64,000 nt of DNA. It comes from Brachynemurus nebulosus (Eukaryota; Arthropoda; Insecta; Neuroptera; Myrmeleontidae). A model generated the notes under the pieces. It was not told the DNA's origin. It made no database searches and was given only the letters and a program-made list of their open reading frames with translations. The number at the start of each line of letters is the position of its first letter. The first letter of the stretch is position 1. Where the stretch lies: contig JAPWDM010000001.1 of assembly GCA_035578155.1 (NCBI GenBank), positions 74,408,062-74,472,061 of the forward strand, in the 5' to 3' direction. The position numbers and the translations under genes were made by a program. Positions 33,236 through 44,596 of the stretch are shown here, piece by piece.

Positions 33236-33800
33236 ATGTTATAGTTTTAAAGTTAGTCTTTGATTCTGGTTTAACGGAGTGGTAAATTTCTTTCAAAATT
33301 TGTTTAAATTCTTTCTTAGCTGTTAATTTATCGATTAAGTTTGAATTATATCCGTTATTATTCGCTATTATTTTTATGTTATTTATTTCTTTCTTAAAAT
33401 TTTCTTCCGACAAAGGTATATTAAATGCTCGGTGGATCATGGAATTATAGGCTCCGATTTTATGTTGATACAGAGTTATTGAATCATTTGGAATTGTTCT
33501 ACCAGAGAAAGATGGTTTTCGATATATATTGAAAACAAGCTCATTGTTAATTTTGGTTATAGTTAAATCTAAAAAGTTTATGCTATTATCTTTTTCTACC
33601 TCTAAGTCAAATTGAATTTTTGGGTTTAACGAATTTATTGACTCTAAAAATTTTTCTAGTTGGCGGATCGATCCATCGAAGCCTATAATTATGTAGTCCA
33701 CGTATGTATCAAAATTTTACATGTTGCTTGGTTAGTGTGTTATTCATTATTACTTCTTCTAAGTTTGACATATAAATTTCCGCCAACAGGGGGCTCAACA
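33198..33800 (-). pseudogene. Reverse transcriptase fragment of the Penelope-like element
   Basis: The peptide pieces are LSPLLAEIYMSNLEEV, then after a one-base shift near 33705 TYVDYIIIGFDGS, then INFLDLTITKINN and YRKPSFSGRTIPN. This is the 3' half of a Penelope RT: the catalytic YVDD motif has become YVDY, and a frameshift sits just before it. The last residues, after about 33240, belong to the inserted repeat. Inactive. Confidence 0.8.
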
Positions 33801-34192
33801 TAGATGGTACATATATTCACAACGATTACAATTAATCAAAAAAGCGCCACCATATTTTTATCCGAAAAAAAATATAGAAAAAGTTGCTAGTTGTTACCCT
33901 CTATAATTAGCACCAATAGTACTATTAGCTGAAAAAAGCAAGTGAGAGATAAGGACAACAATCAGGTCAGAACGAAGTGAATTATTATTATTATGTGAAT
34001 TGTTTCATACAACTATTGACTTTTTAAAGGAAGTGTACAATAATTCAGTCGTGGAGGTCTATATTTTACAAAACGTGAGTAATATAAATGAATTATATTT
34101 AAATATGAATCAATAAGAATTGATATAGGCAACATTCAATTATGTGAAACTACATTAACGGCGTTTCCAAAAATCATAACTGTTCAATGACA
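33801..34192. other. Possible 5' flank of the spliced candidate gene
   Basis: No ORF. Contains 'aaaacgtgagtaat' (34074), a possible non-coding exon donor before the ATG at 34193. Confidence 0.3.
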
Positions 34193-34609
34193 ATGGCGTG
34201 GACGCCCAATTCTAAAACGTCAGAAACGTCCGTTCAGCTTCACCTACCTAAAAATCTACAGTTATTAACAACGAAACAAGGTAAATATAATCTCAACAAC
34301 AAGAATTTACTACAATAACAATAATACAATGTTTTACGAGTTTTTATAAGTACTCACACAATAATTCACACGATGTTCACTACAAGGTGTCTATTTTGCG
34401 TATACAACTAATACTTCATATTTCCAGACGAAAACCACAGATTGGAAATGATACACCCCAACAACAAAATTGGAACCAACTTCCACATAGTAAACGGCAC
34501 CAGCCAAAAATTTTCCACCACGTGGACACCAATTCCAACCTCAATTATCAGACAATCATCCGTGAAGTGTTCCGAAGAAGAAATCCAAACAGTGGAGCAG
34601 TATACTTAA
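34193..34609 (+). CDS. Candidate two-exon small gene (89 aa), unrecognised
   Basis: Exon 1 is 34193-34280, exon 2 is 34428-34609, and the intron is 34281-34427 with GTAAAT donor and TTTCCAG acceptor. The split codon (phase 1) keeps the frame open across the junction to TAA at 34607-34609. Exon 1 starts MAWTPNSKTSETSVQLHLPK. Exon 2 includes EMIHPNNKIGTNFHIVNGTS and ends CSEEEIQTVEQYT. Base composition is less AT-rich than the flanks. No family recognised; it could be a small host gene on the opposite strand inside the REJ intron, or a spliced ORF of an unrecognised retroelement. Not to be confused with the unspliced frame at 34387-34614. Confidence 0.4.
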
Positions 34610-35356
34610 GATAAGTGCATTAATACTTTTTTTTTACTAAAAAAAAACTTGTACATACACTATATGCAGCACAAAACTGTATAGTAGCTCCCAAATCCCA
34701 ATAATGGTTAATAACTGATTCGCCACATGGCGTGCCCTTCACAATTTAATTGTTAGCGGTCCGAAACATCTTGTCACATCTTCCTCGCCTGGGCTCCAAA
34801 AAACGAAAGAGTGTTTTCAAGAGCGTGAACCCACTAGGGGCCACGTCTTGCTTCCTTGAGCTCCAACCGTCGAAAGAGAGCGAATTCCTTCTCTTCCTCA
34901 CCCATTTCACTTTCGGAGTTCTATTTTATTCCAAGCTGACATAGAAACGTCAAAATTGTAACCTAAATTACAACTGTCAAAGTTCTAAAGTTCTTTTCAC
35001 AAAGTTTATGTAAATTACACTATGCTGATATTTATATTTAATTTTTCTCTTTTTTTGATAAGGTTTACAATAATTTAATACAATTTTTTTTGTTTTTAGG
35101 ATCAACGATGCATGAAACAGTTGCTATGTAAACGGTCGATGTACATATTATACTATACAAAGTTGAATTGTAATACTGAAGGAAAATAAACTATTTTTCT
35201 AAAATTTCTGTTCTCGTCAATCAACCTGTATCTTTAGGCACGATTGGATGAGGAAAAGTATTGCAACCCAAAAAAATGTAGCAGACGTTTAAAGTATTAA
35301 AACATAAATTTTCTGTCATTTAAGTTTATAAAGTTTATGTCATTTAATTTAAGACG
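34610..35356. other. Non-coding stretch, possible 3' UTR
   Basis: Relatively GC-rich at 34730-34920. AATAAA at 35185 could be a poly(A) signal for the 34193 gene or a retroelement. No other gene seen. Confidence 0.3.
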
Positions 35357-35358
35357 TA

Positions 35359-35447
<89 letters not shown>
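35357..35447. repeat. (TA)n microsatellite
   Basis: About 88 bp of pure TA next to the inverted Penelope fragment. Confidence 0.95.
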
Positions 35448-36165
35448 ATACTTTACCAAAATATATTATTGTTTTTAAGTTAGTTTTTGGTTCTGGTCTA
35501 ACGGAGGGGTAATTTTCTTTTAAGATTTGTTTAAATTCTTTCTTAATTATTAATTTATCGATTAGGTGTGAATTATATCCGTTATTATTTGCTATTGCTT
35601 TTAATATTATTTAATAGGCACCCGATACACAGCAGAACGGGAAATTACGGTGTTACACGAGGCAAGCAAAGGACAGAAGTTAACAATCCTAGAAGCAATA
35701 GAAATAAATAAGCATAGCTCCGATCACCTTTTAAATAATTACACCGATATTTACAGTTCAACTTTATTTTCAATATTATAGCTTATTTAAATTTTAATTT
35801 CTGTTTAAAACTGTATTCACTGTATTATTTTCTTTTTGTCAATTTCAAGTTCTATCTTTTGTCACGTGTTTGTTTGCCTCTTGTAACATGTAATGTAATC
35901 TTGTTTTTCTTGATTTTCGGAATCTCCTACTACTCCCACCCCTTCCATTTCCACATCACATACCACTCCCTCTTCATAGGTATAGGTAGATAAAATTAGT
36001 AGGTATATAAGGCATGTACCAAATGTAATTTTTTATTGTGTTTGAAAATGAACTGACGGTTCGAAACAATATTGTCACAGTTTCAAAATAAAAGTGGTAT
36101 TTGTGCGAAGTAAAATATTAATTTATTATTTACCAATATGCAATACTATAACGCTCAAATTCTCG
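35448..36165 (+). mobile_element. Penelope-like fragment with 5' inversion
   Basis: 35460-35615 matches the RT segment 33239-33395 in the same (minus) orientation. From 35625 onward the match is to the GIY-YIG and 3' region of the other copy in the opposite (plus) orientation ('cgaggcaagcaaaggacaga' equals the complement of the 31285-31310 region), ending 'ataacgctcaaat' at 36165. A plus 3' part joined to an inverted upstream part is the structure left by twin priming. It interrupts the copia element, whose RNase H is cut at exactly this point. Confidence 0.75.
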
Positions 36166-37510
36166 AACAAAATTTTACATGATATCAATATGTTTCATTC
36201 TTTAATGTTCTTTAGGTTCCTCAGTCATCTTAATACATGGCATGTTGTCTTCAGAAATATAAGCAAGAGATTTATATTTTTGTAAAAAGTTTCTTTATAA
36301 AAATTCTTCACATTATGTAACACAGAATACAATGTATTTTGCTTCAGTAGATGACAATAAAACTGTAAGTTACCTTTTAGTAACTCAAGAGACAAAACAA
36401 CGGAAAACTTTAATTAAGCAAGCGCTTAAAGATTTTCGATCATCAATATAATTTTCTCAGTTTGCAGCTGAATTAAAATCTGTTTTACCATTATATAAAA
36501 GTTACAAAATAGAGACTTTTTTTAAGATATCTAAGAATTTTCTTCAGACGATTCCGATGACAATCAGTAGCACAATTTAGGAACGACTTAAATAATTTAC
36601 AGTTACACTGAGATCAGATCTTGAAGTAAGCATAGCGTACACTAAGCATCCAACTAACTCTTTATATGATGCTTTAGTAAGTTGGTCTTTCGAATTTTTA
36701 CTTAAACACAGCTTTTATTCCATTGGAATATTAACACCGTTACAGTTTTCCATTCCAAAACGTTTTAGTAAATTCAGTATGCATAATTTTTGGTTTATTT
36801 TTATTTCTGAATCTTCGAAATTTCCAATGATTTTAACTCCCAAATATACATCATTATTTCCTAAACCCTTCATTTCAAATTCTGTCTGTAATAAGAATTT
36901 AATTATTTCGATTTTTCTAAGGTTATCTCCAACAAGTAAAAGATTATCTACATAAAGTTGTAAATAAACTACATTGTTATTAATTTTAGGCATGCATAAA
37001 CAAATAGTCCTCTTTGGACCATTCAAATTTTAGCTTCAAAATATAATTCTTAAATCTCTCATTCCACACTCGTAACGCTTCCGACATACCATATCTGGAT
37101 CACAACGAATTTTTTGAGGAGGTTTCATATATGTATATATTTTCACGAAGATAGTTATTAAGAAATGTTGTCTTAATATCGATTTGTTGTATGTGATATA
37201 TTCATCTTATTAGAAATAGTAAGTAATACAGGTTCCAATGCTACCAACATTCTTAAAAATCAAAACTTTTACGTTATGTAAACACCTTTGTAACGACATG
37301 AGCTTTGTATTCACCTGTAATCATTGGATTAGTATCCAATTTGCAAGGGAATACTCATTTAAAATCAATAATAATTCTTCTTCGGAATATATAATTAAGC
37401 CCCATGTTTGATTTTTCTCTGACGAGTTCAATTTAATTTTAATAACTTGGTACCATTCATCTGAATTTTCAGAAACAAACATTTCAACGCTTGATGCTAA
37501 TGCCATATAA
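36166..37510 (-). pseudogene. copia reverse transcriptase and RNase H
   Basis: SDEWYQVIKIKLNSSEKNQT (37321-37506) is the RT entry motif. LQLYVDNLLLVGDN (36715-37026) is the catalytic site with YVDD changed to YVDN. LTKASYKELVGCLVYAML and LKKILRYLKKSLYF follow, then RNase H with LSSTEAKYI and KMTEEPKEH near 36200-36360. Frames change repeatedly, so no polymerase could be made. The final RMKHID motif is cut by the Penelope junction. Confidence 0.8.
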
Positions 37511-37570
37511 TCATACCAACTTGATGATTTTCTAATTCTTGTACTTTTATGTACTGATTATTGTTGATGA

Positions 37571-38760
37571 TCAGTCACTGAATTTATTTTCTTCTTCAGT
37601 ATTATCGTTATCATTTTCTCTTCCTTCCTCTTTCGGATTAATTGTTTCTTCAAATTGTTTAACGTCATCACAATTTTCAAAACCGTTGAATTCTTCTGGT
37701 AGTGCAAATCCAATACCTGTTTCTTCTGTTTCAATTTCTAGTTGTTTTTCAAATTCTACCACTTACGAAAGACTTTTATTTGCCAATTCATAACTTACAT
37801 AAATTTATCTCATTAAACACAACATCTCTTGGCATCAAAATTTTACGTTTACTTAATTCCATAATCGATAACCATTTTCGCTATAGCCAACCGTAATTAA
37901 TTTAATAGATTTCCATATTCAATTTCTTACGTTGAATTCTAGGAATATAAAAATACGTTACACAACTAAATACTTTTAAATGAGATAAATTAGGTTTATT
38001 ACCCTATCAAATTTCCGCAGGAGATTTGTTTCAGAATAGAGCACTTGTAGGACTTCTATTTGTCAGATAGTTATGACAATAAACAATTCCAGTTCATAAA
38101 AACTTCGCTAGAACCACAATTAGAAATTAAAAATTTTGCTTTTTCAATAAGAGTACATTCTTTCAGATTTGTTATTTTGCTCAGAAGTATAGACATTTGT
38201 ATACTGAATTTTCGAAGTTTCAAGACAGCTAACGAGTATTCACTTCCATTTTCATATCTCAAATTAGTAATTGTCGTATTAGGTAAATTTTGAGCCATAA
38301 ACTTATCCATATTTATAATTTTAAAATTATCCAAAACCTCTGATTTATTTAACATCATATAAACTGAAGTGAAATGTGAATAATCAATCATCTATGTAAC
38401 TGTTTTATGTATGATTTAAGATTATAATATTATATACATAGGTGTTATTGCACTACACATGTCACTGTATATGAGCTGCAAAATTATATATATGCAGTTT
38501 TTATCTTAAACTTTTCTTTGAAAGGTTGACGAAATTGTTTTCCAAAAACATATGATTCACAAAATGACCTCGAGTCAGAAAAATTCAGATGACCTAGTCA
38601 TTGATGCTGCAAATCGATCTTTTGTTGATCGTTAATATTAGCACTTGTATTTTGACAACAGTTCAAATAGAATTCATAGAGTTTATTTTTTCTTTCAGCT
38701 TGAAGCACTAGAACTTGAGATTCACCTTTGAATATATGTATTTACATTTGTATTCTGAAA
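37571..38760 (-). pseudogene. copia integrase region and acidic linker
   Basis: 38071-38391 reads MIDYSHFTSVYMMLNKSEVL and, later, LRYENGSEY, the copia integrase core (D...FTWVY..K.K.E and 'L..DNG.EY' motifs). The aspartate of DNG is altered to ENG. 37571-37762 is the acid-rich linker between integrase and RT. Interrupted by frame changes and stops. Confidence 0.7.
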
Positions 38761-38762
38761 AA

Positions 38763-39257
38763 TTATTTTCCAGCTTCTTCAACACGTCGTATTGAAAACA
38801 AGCTGCATTTTAAATCTTTGTAAAATAGCACATTCTTAATTTCAGTTCTTAAAGATTTTTCTTTTGAATTTATAAAACCTCCAACTTTTCCGACTTTTGG
38901 AGCTTGAATACAAACACCATCCTTAGAAACATCAATAACCATAGAATTTTTCAGCACACGTAGGTATGTCATCAAAGTATTGATCTTCGTTGATCATAAC
39001 TATGATCACTGGCTTCACAATCTACAATCCAATTCATACCAGCACAAGCTGATTTAACTTCAAAATAGTCTTCGTCCGCAACAAACCTTATAATTAGTAT
39101 GTGTAAAATTTACATTTTTATCGGAATTTTCTCTCGATTTTTTCCTTTTCCACTTGAAACAATTTTTCTTTTCGTGGCCAACCTTTCCACAGTAATAACA
39201 TTTAAGTTTAAAAATTACTTTCATTACTATATTTTCAACTTCAACATCATTACCCAT
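38763..39257 (-). pseudogene. copia zinc knuckle and pre-integrase region
   Basis: 39060-39257 has CYYCGKVGHEKKNC, the CCHC nucleic-acid-binding knuckle of gag, followed by basic KWKRKKSREN. 38763-38975 has VLFYKDLKCSLFSIRRVEEA, the 'L.SV.KL' motif between protease and integrase. The protease active site itself is not readable. Confidence 0.75.
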
Positions 39258-39384
39258 ATATTTACGTTTTCTTTGTTCTTCAAACTAATCCATTTCAAGA
39301 CTTTCAAGATTCAAAATTTCTATTGTCGTTGCGACGTTGTTGTAAATTTTTGGCGATGTGATAAGTAAATTGCATATTATAATC

Positions 39385-39603
39385 CTATTTTTTCAATTTT
39401 CCTCCAGACGCAATTAACTGTCTTAGCAGTCCATCAAATTTTAATAAAAAGTCACTAAAATTTTGAGTTTCTTCACATTTCATTGTTATTAACTTCTTTC
39501 TTAAAAGCAACTGATTAGATATGCAAAAACATTTATAAGAGTCAGACTGTCTGCAGAACTTAATATGCATTTTACCTATGCCAAATGTGTATCTGCAGTT
39601 CAT
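39385..39603 (-). pseudogene. copia gag fragment
   Basis: RKKLITMKCEETQNFSDFLL followed by LLRQLIASGGKL is the UBN2-type gag motif. Open for 72 codons, then continues out of frame toward the knuckle. Confidence 0.7.
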
Positions 39604-39639
39604 TTAATGATGACTGACTTCAATTAAAATTCACATAGT

Positions 39640-39735
39640 GTTTGAAAAATTATCAAATTGGATCGGCTGGGGCTCGAACCCGGATCTCTTGGTTGCTTAT
39701 GTACCTTACCAACTAAACCACCGACCGCTTGTTCG
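39640..39735 (-). repeat. tRNA-derived SINE-like repeat
   Basis: On the minus strand: A-box-like TGGTTTAGTTGGTAAGG and B box GGTTCGAGCCCC, followed by the tail 'atttgataatttttcaaaca' (complement). The same body plus tail occurs twice in the 44597-45072 element. The cloverleaf is imperfect here (anticodon arm disrupted). Confidence 0.65.
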
Positions 39736-40239
39736 AATGTCATTCCAATCTGATAATCAGTCGAAAATATCCTCTCTTTAATACGAGACGCAGTTATATT
39801 TTTAATTTCACATGTAATCGAGTGCCTGTGAAATATTATTAATAGAGAGCGGAATTTGCATATTTTGCATATCGATAAGTTCTGGTGATATATCAATATA
39901 CCCCTGTCGCAGCATCTGCATAACATAGCGAATTTCCAAATCTTGGGCACTGGCGGATCTCATCTAAGACCTGTACCTATTTAAAATAGTTTAGCTTTCT
40001 AAGAGTAAAAGAATTTTTAAAATCGCTTGGGTAATTAGTTTTGGTATTTTTGGGGACCCAAGAACCCGAACGAATTTTGTGCAGTATAGTTGTATCCATC
40101 TAAAATAATTTAGTTCTCTAGCAGTGAGAAATTTTTTAGCATCGGTTCGATAGCTTATTACTGGCGTTTTCGGATCTGCAAGATCCCGGTGGACCTCATT
40201 AAAAAATCAGCTCGACCGTATATTCTAGGCGGACTTTAT

Positions 40240-40526
<287 letters not shown>

Positions 40527-41389
40527 AACCCGTGGTGTAGCATTCTACGCCGCATTTGCATCCGCAGGACAGTTGTGGATCTCAGATAACACAACCTGTA
40601 CCTATCTAAAATAGTTTACCTCGGTAATAGTAAAAAAGTTTCAAAATCGGTCAGTTATTTTATTTTTGACACTTTTAGGTCCTACTGACACTTCAGACCT
40701 TACATAACGTAATCTATATGTATCTAAAATGGCTTAGCTCCCCAACAGTGAAAAAATTTTCAAAATCGGTCGGTTAGTTTATTTTTGACACTTTTGGATC
40801 CGATGGACCCTGGCAGACTTTACATAACGTAATCTATATTTATCTAAAATAGTTTAGCTCTGTAACAGTGAAAAAATTTTCAAAATCGGTCGGTTAGTTT
40901 ATTTTTACCACTTTTGGGTCCCATGGACCCTGGCGGACCCTAAATAACGTAATGTATGTCTATCTAAAATAGCTTAGTTCCCCAACAGTGAAAAAATTTT
41001 CAAAATCGGTCGGTTAGTTTATTTTTGACACTTTTGGATCCCATGGACCCCGGCAGACCTTACATAACGTAATCTATATTTATCTAAAATAGTTTTGCTC
41101 TGTAACAGTGAAAAAATTTTCAAAATCGGTCGGTTAGTTTATTTTTGACACTTTTGGATCCCATGGACCCTGGCAGACCTTACATAACGTAATCTATATT
41201 TATCTAAAATAGTTTAGCTCTGTAACAGTGAAAAAATTTTCAAAATCGGTCAGTTAGTTTATTTTTGACACTTTTGGGTTCTATGGACCTTAGTGGACCT
41301 TACATAACGTAATTTATATTTATCTAAAATAGTTTAGCTCTGTAACAGTGAAAAAATTTTCAAAATCGGTCAGTTAGTTTATTTTTGAC

Positions 41390-41948
41390 TATAGTTGTGA
41401 CTGCTCTTCCGATCGCTGCTACCAAGAGCACTGTGATTTGCACTGAGCAGAGAACATACTGCTCTGTTCTTTAGCGTAACTGTTCTCTTAACTGCTCTTT
41501 TAGATTGTTCTTTTAAACTGTTCAAACAGGTTTTTTTTTTCAAATATTCATTCTTAAACATTTACAACTTTGGCAAGTGTTAGACCTCCTGCTGATGGCT
41601 ACTATTGAGACACTGTTATGTATACTACCGATCTTATGTCCACCAACCGGTTTGAATTATAGCACAATAGGGCTTTGTTCATTCAATTCTTAGAATCCAA
41701 GAATTAACTCTCTGTTTTTAAATATTTTTCAAAAGGAGATAAAAGAAACAAGTGAAAGTAGTGGAATTTGGTTCATTTTTGTTTCAACAAAGAAATAGTT
41801 ATACATATACATATATATGTAACAGAAAAAGCAACAAACAAACTGTGATTATATCACTGCTATGATCACTGCTACTACAAACTGCTCTTTGGCTAAACTG
41901 TTCTCAGTGATCACTGCTCAATAAAAAGAGCTGTTAAGCACACCTCTA
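41390..41948. mobile_element. Non-autonomous hAT element, 559 bp, inside the satellite
   Basis: The left end is TATAGTTGTGACTGCTC; the right end on the other strand is TAGAGGTGTGCTTAACAGCTC. Both flanks carry TTTTTGAC (41382-41389 and 41949-41956), which is one copy of the satellite's own sequence duplicated. The subterminal regions contain many 'actgctct'/'agagcagt' motifs. The 60-codon minus frame at 41379-41561 is not considered coding. Confidence 0.85.
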
Positions 41949-42640
41949 TTTTTGACACTTCTGGATCCTATGGACCCTGGCAGACCTTACATAACGGAAT
42001 CTATATTTATCTAAAACAGTTTAGCTCTGTAACAGTGAAAAAATTTTCAAAATCGATCAGGCAGTTTATTTTTGACACTTTTGGGTCCTATGGATCCAGG
42101 CGGACCTTACATAACGTAATCGATATTTATCTAAAATAGTTTAGCTCTGTAACAGTGAAAAAATTTTCAAAATCGGTCAGTTAGTTTATTTTTGACACTT
42201 TTGGGTCCTGTGGACCCTGGCGGACCTTACATAATGTATTCTAAATCTATCTAAAATAGTTTAGTTCTGTAACAGTGAAGAAATTTTTAAAATTGGTCGT
42301 TTAGTTTATTTTTTACAATTATGGGATCAGTAAATCCTGGCGAAACTCATACAAGTCTAGTACTCTAACAGTAAGAAAAGGGTTCTAAGGATCTCATATA
42401 ACTTATGGCAGTCCGTAAGCTTCTTGCGGACATCATTTAATTAATTAATTCAAATACTTTAACTTACTAACTGTGAAAAAATTTTTAAAATCGATTGGTT
42501 AATTAATTTCTGGCCTTTTTAGGTCCCGAAAACCTTGACCTCACATAAAATACCTTAAATCCATTTGAAATGGTTTAATTTTTTAACATTATTAATTATT
42601 AGTGAAAAAATTTTCAAAATCGATTCAAAATATTTTTCCG

Positions 42641-43084
42641 TACATACATATGTACATTGTACATATTTTGTTTTGTTTCATATATTTAATAATATTATAT
42701 CATAACATAATCTTCAATTTCTTGTTTACTTAAAAATTCAATAAAAAAAAAAAAAAAACTTCATTACATTAGCTTAGAAAATCTGTTTAATTTACATTTT
42801 TTAACATGAGATAGAACGATGCTAATTATAATGCAATAAATGAGAAACAAAACTCTATACATGTATGTGTGTTATAACACATATATGTGAATAGTTTTCA
42901 CTTGTTCTCACAAAATTCTTTAATAAAAAAGTGAAATATTTTTATACTTCATAAAGAACTGAGATATAAATATAAATTACTTATTAGACTAACAAAGAAA
43001 GAATAAAAGTGAAAATTTACATTTTCTCGAAAAATACTTAAAATAGAAAGAAAATTATAAGAATATTTTCTTCATAATTTTTTT
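42641..43084. other. AT-rich stretch, nothing recognised
   Basis: No ORF, RNA or repeat assigned. Confidence 0.4.
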
Positions 43085-43275
43085 TTTCCTTTTCAACGAT
43101 GTAAAAATCGAACTGCCTTATGATGGGATCGAATGATAAAAAATGGCCAGAAAACCTACTTCTGGGCATCCGACGTGTCTGGCTAACGAACTTAGCCAAG
43201 CCAATTCAGAATCCAGTCCGCACACAAAATTTCATAAGCGTTAGACGTTTCGTTCGAGAGTTATCGTGGGAACAC

Positions 43276-43365
<90 letters not shown>

Positions 43366-43495
43366 TTTAGTGAATATTATTTTCGTATTCTAGGGACCTC
43401 AAAACAGATTTCTGCCATAGTCCCGGACTCAGATTGCGTCATGAGGCCTACTGTAATAGCTGAATTTCGAGTTTTCGAAATTCGCTAAAAACTTC
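43085..43495. repeat. Dispersed repeat spanning a (TA)n array
   Basis: The left half (43085-43278) is related to 28000-28207. The TA array is 43279-43361. The right half (43364-43490) is the complement of 2142-2240. So a single element seems to carry the TA array internally. Confidence 0.7.
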
Positions 43496-43933
43496 GGATG
43501 TATCCGAATCTTCACTTTTAAAATTTGCATATTTTGCATATTTGACAAAATTCTGCATATTTTCAAGTTTTTTGCATAAATATGCATATTTTCACCAAAT
43601 TAAGCACTTTTCATAAAAGAGATACAAATTTCCTTAATAAAACAGAATAATGCTTTCCTATTTTACACTGAAATCAGCAGAATAATTGTTGAAAAGTAAA
43701 TATTTTATATTCCTAAAGTTTTGGCGCGCAAACGCAAGAAAGAAATATAGCAATTTTATATTTAAAAATTTTATCAAACTCATTTAACGATCATTGAGGA
43801 TTACGCGATATCGCATGATAGAGTTACTTTACAAGATGGCTAATCAAGCGATATCGTGTGACAAATATAAGGACCTACTTATTTAACATAAAATATTTGG
43901 CCATCTCACAAAATCTATACTTTTAGCTTGGCA

Positions 43934-44176
43934 ATGAACGTGTTAATGCCAAAAACATTTAAAAATAAAAAAATTGGAAACAAAAGCGTAAATATTGCTT
44001 TTGTTCGTGGAGAAAATTTTGTTACAAAACGTTTTGTAACGGAGCTTGTAAAAAATTTATCTAAAATTCCAAAAATAAAGATTTTATTAATTCAGTCTTG
44101 GATAAAATCTATCCCAGAACTTCAGTTTGATACAAGAAATAACACTGCTTTTTGTAAAGTTTGTGGAAAACTTTTA
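43934..44176 (+). pseudogene. Zinc-finger-like N-terminal fragment of a hAT-type protein
   Basis: Starts MNVLMPKTFKNKKIGNKSVN and ends IQSWIKSIPELQFDTRNNTA then FCKVCGKLL. The 'W...P.L.FD......C.VC' pattern resembles the BED-finger/CGGBP1-like head of hAT proteins. The frame is broken by the 182-bp MITE inserted at 44178, and no transposase core follows. Confidence 0.45.
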
Positions 44177-44177
44177 A

Positions 44178-44359
44178 GCAGGGCCGGATTACCCACTAGG
44201 CCTATCTAAGCGTTTGTTTGTTTCTTTTGATCGTCAGTTATTTTTTTAGGAAAACTTCGAAAAAAGTAGGAAAAGCTACGATTTTTTATTTTTAAGCAAA
44301 AGACAGTGGCCGCATTTTTTACGGCGCCTAAGGCGGTACTAAAGGTTAATCTGGCGCTG
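44178..44359. mobile_element. hAT MITE, 182 bp
   Basis: The ends are CAGGGCCGGATTACCC and, on the other strand, CAGCGCCAGATTAACC. Flanks are CTTTTAAG (44170-44177) and CTTGTAAG (44360-44367), 7 of 8 identical. The ends resemble those of the hAT element at 2388-6286. Nested in the ORF of the preceding element. Confidence 0.8.
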
Positions 44360-44596
44360 CTTGTAAGTACATTGCTCTTATTTCTGTTTTAGATTTTAGA
44401 AAAATTCTATTTTTGTTATTTTACATCAAAATTATTACCTACATCAAAATTATTAAGCCCTATTTTTAGATTTATTACTGCATATTTGTGCATATTTTGA
44501 AAAAATTGGTGCATGTTTTACCATAAAATCGTGCATATTATATTGCATATTTTTTCAATATTTTTGTGCATATAATTCCGCTCTCTAATTATTAAT

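Larger units (their letters stand above)
30815..33800 (-). mobile_element. Penelope-like element, 5'-truncated and split by an insertion
   Basis: The minus-strand order is a reverse transcriptase fragment (33800 to 33198), an inserted repeat block (33235 to 31490), a GIY-YIG endonuclease fragment (31488 to 31165) and a 3' region ending in the family phrase 'taaagtaacgctcaaatc' near 30815. RT followed by GIY-YIG is diagnostic of Penelope-like elements. The 5' part of the RT is missing beyond 33800. It lies in the 17.5-kb intron of the REJ gene. Confidence 0.8.
36166..39605 (-). mobile_element. Ty1/copia retrotransposon, degenerate, lacking LTRs
   Basis: From 39605 down: gag, CCHC zinc knuckle, pre-integrase region, integrase, linker, reverse transcriptase and RNase H occur in copia order on the minus strand with many stops and frameshifts. 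The 3' end is cut by the Penelope fragment at 36165. The gag side is abutted by a tRNA-like repeat at about 39610. No LTR was found on either side. Located in the 17.5-kb intron. Confidence 0.85.
43500..44590 (+). mobile_element. 'TTTGCATATTT'-rich element with a transposase-like N-terminal fragment
   Basis: Both ends are dense in 'tgcatattt' motifs (43525-43600 and 44475-44575), as in subterminal binding repeats of hAT-type elements. The right end reads 'attccgctctct'; the copy start 'agagagcggaatttgcatat' is seen again at 39843. The interior has one short ORF (43934-44176) cut by a MITE. Exact ends are not fixed. Confidence 0.5.

Noticed and set aside
30900..36080. Additional hammerhead motifs at the Penelope 3' ends (30905-30945 and 36035-36078)
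   Set aside because: 'ctgacggttcgaaac...ttgtc' resembles part of the core, but helix II cannot form and helix I pairing would use core bases; too weak to list as ncRNA.
36331..36580. Plus-strand frame starting MYFASVDDN with a GTAAGT inside
   Set aside because: Antisense to the copia RNase H region, which explains the open frame.
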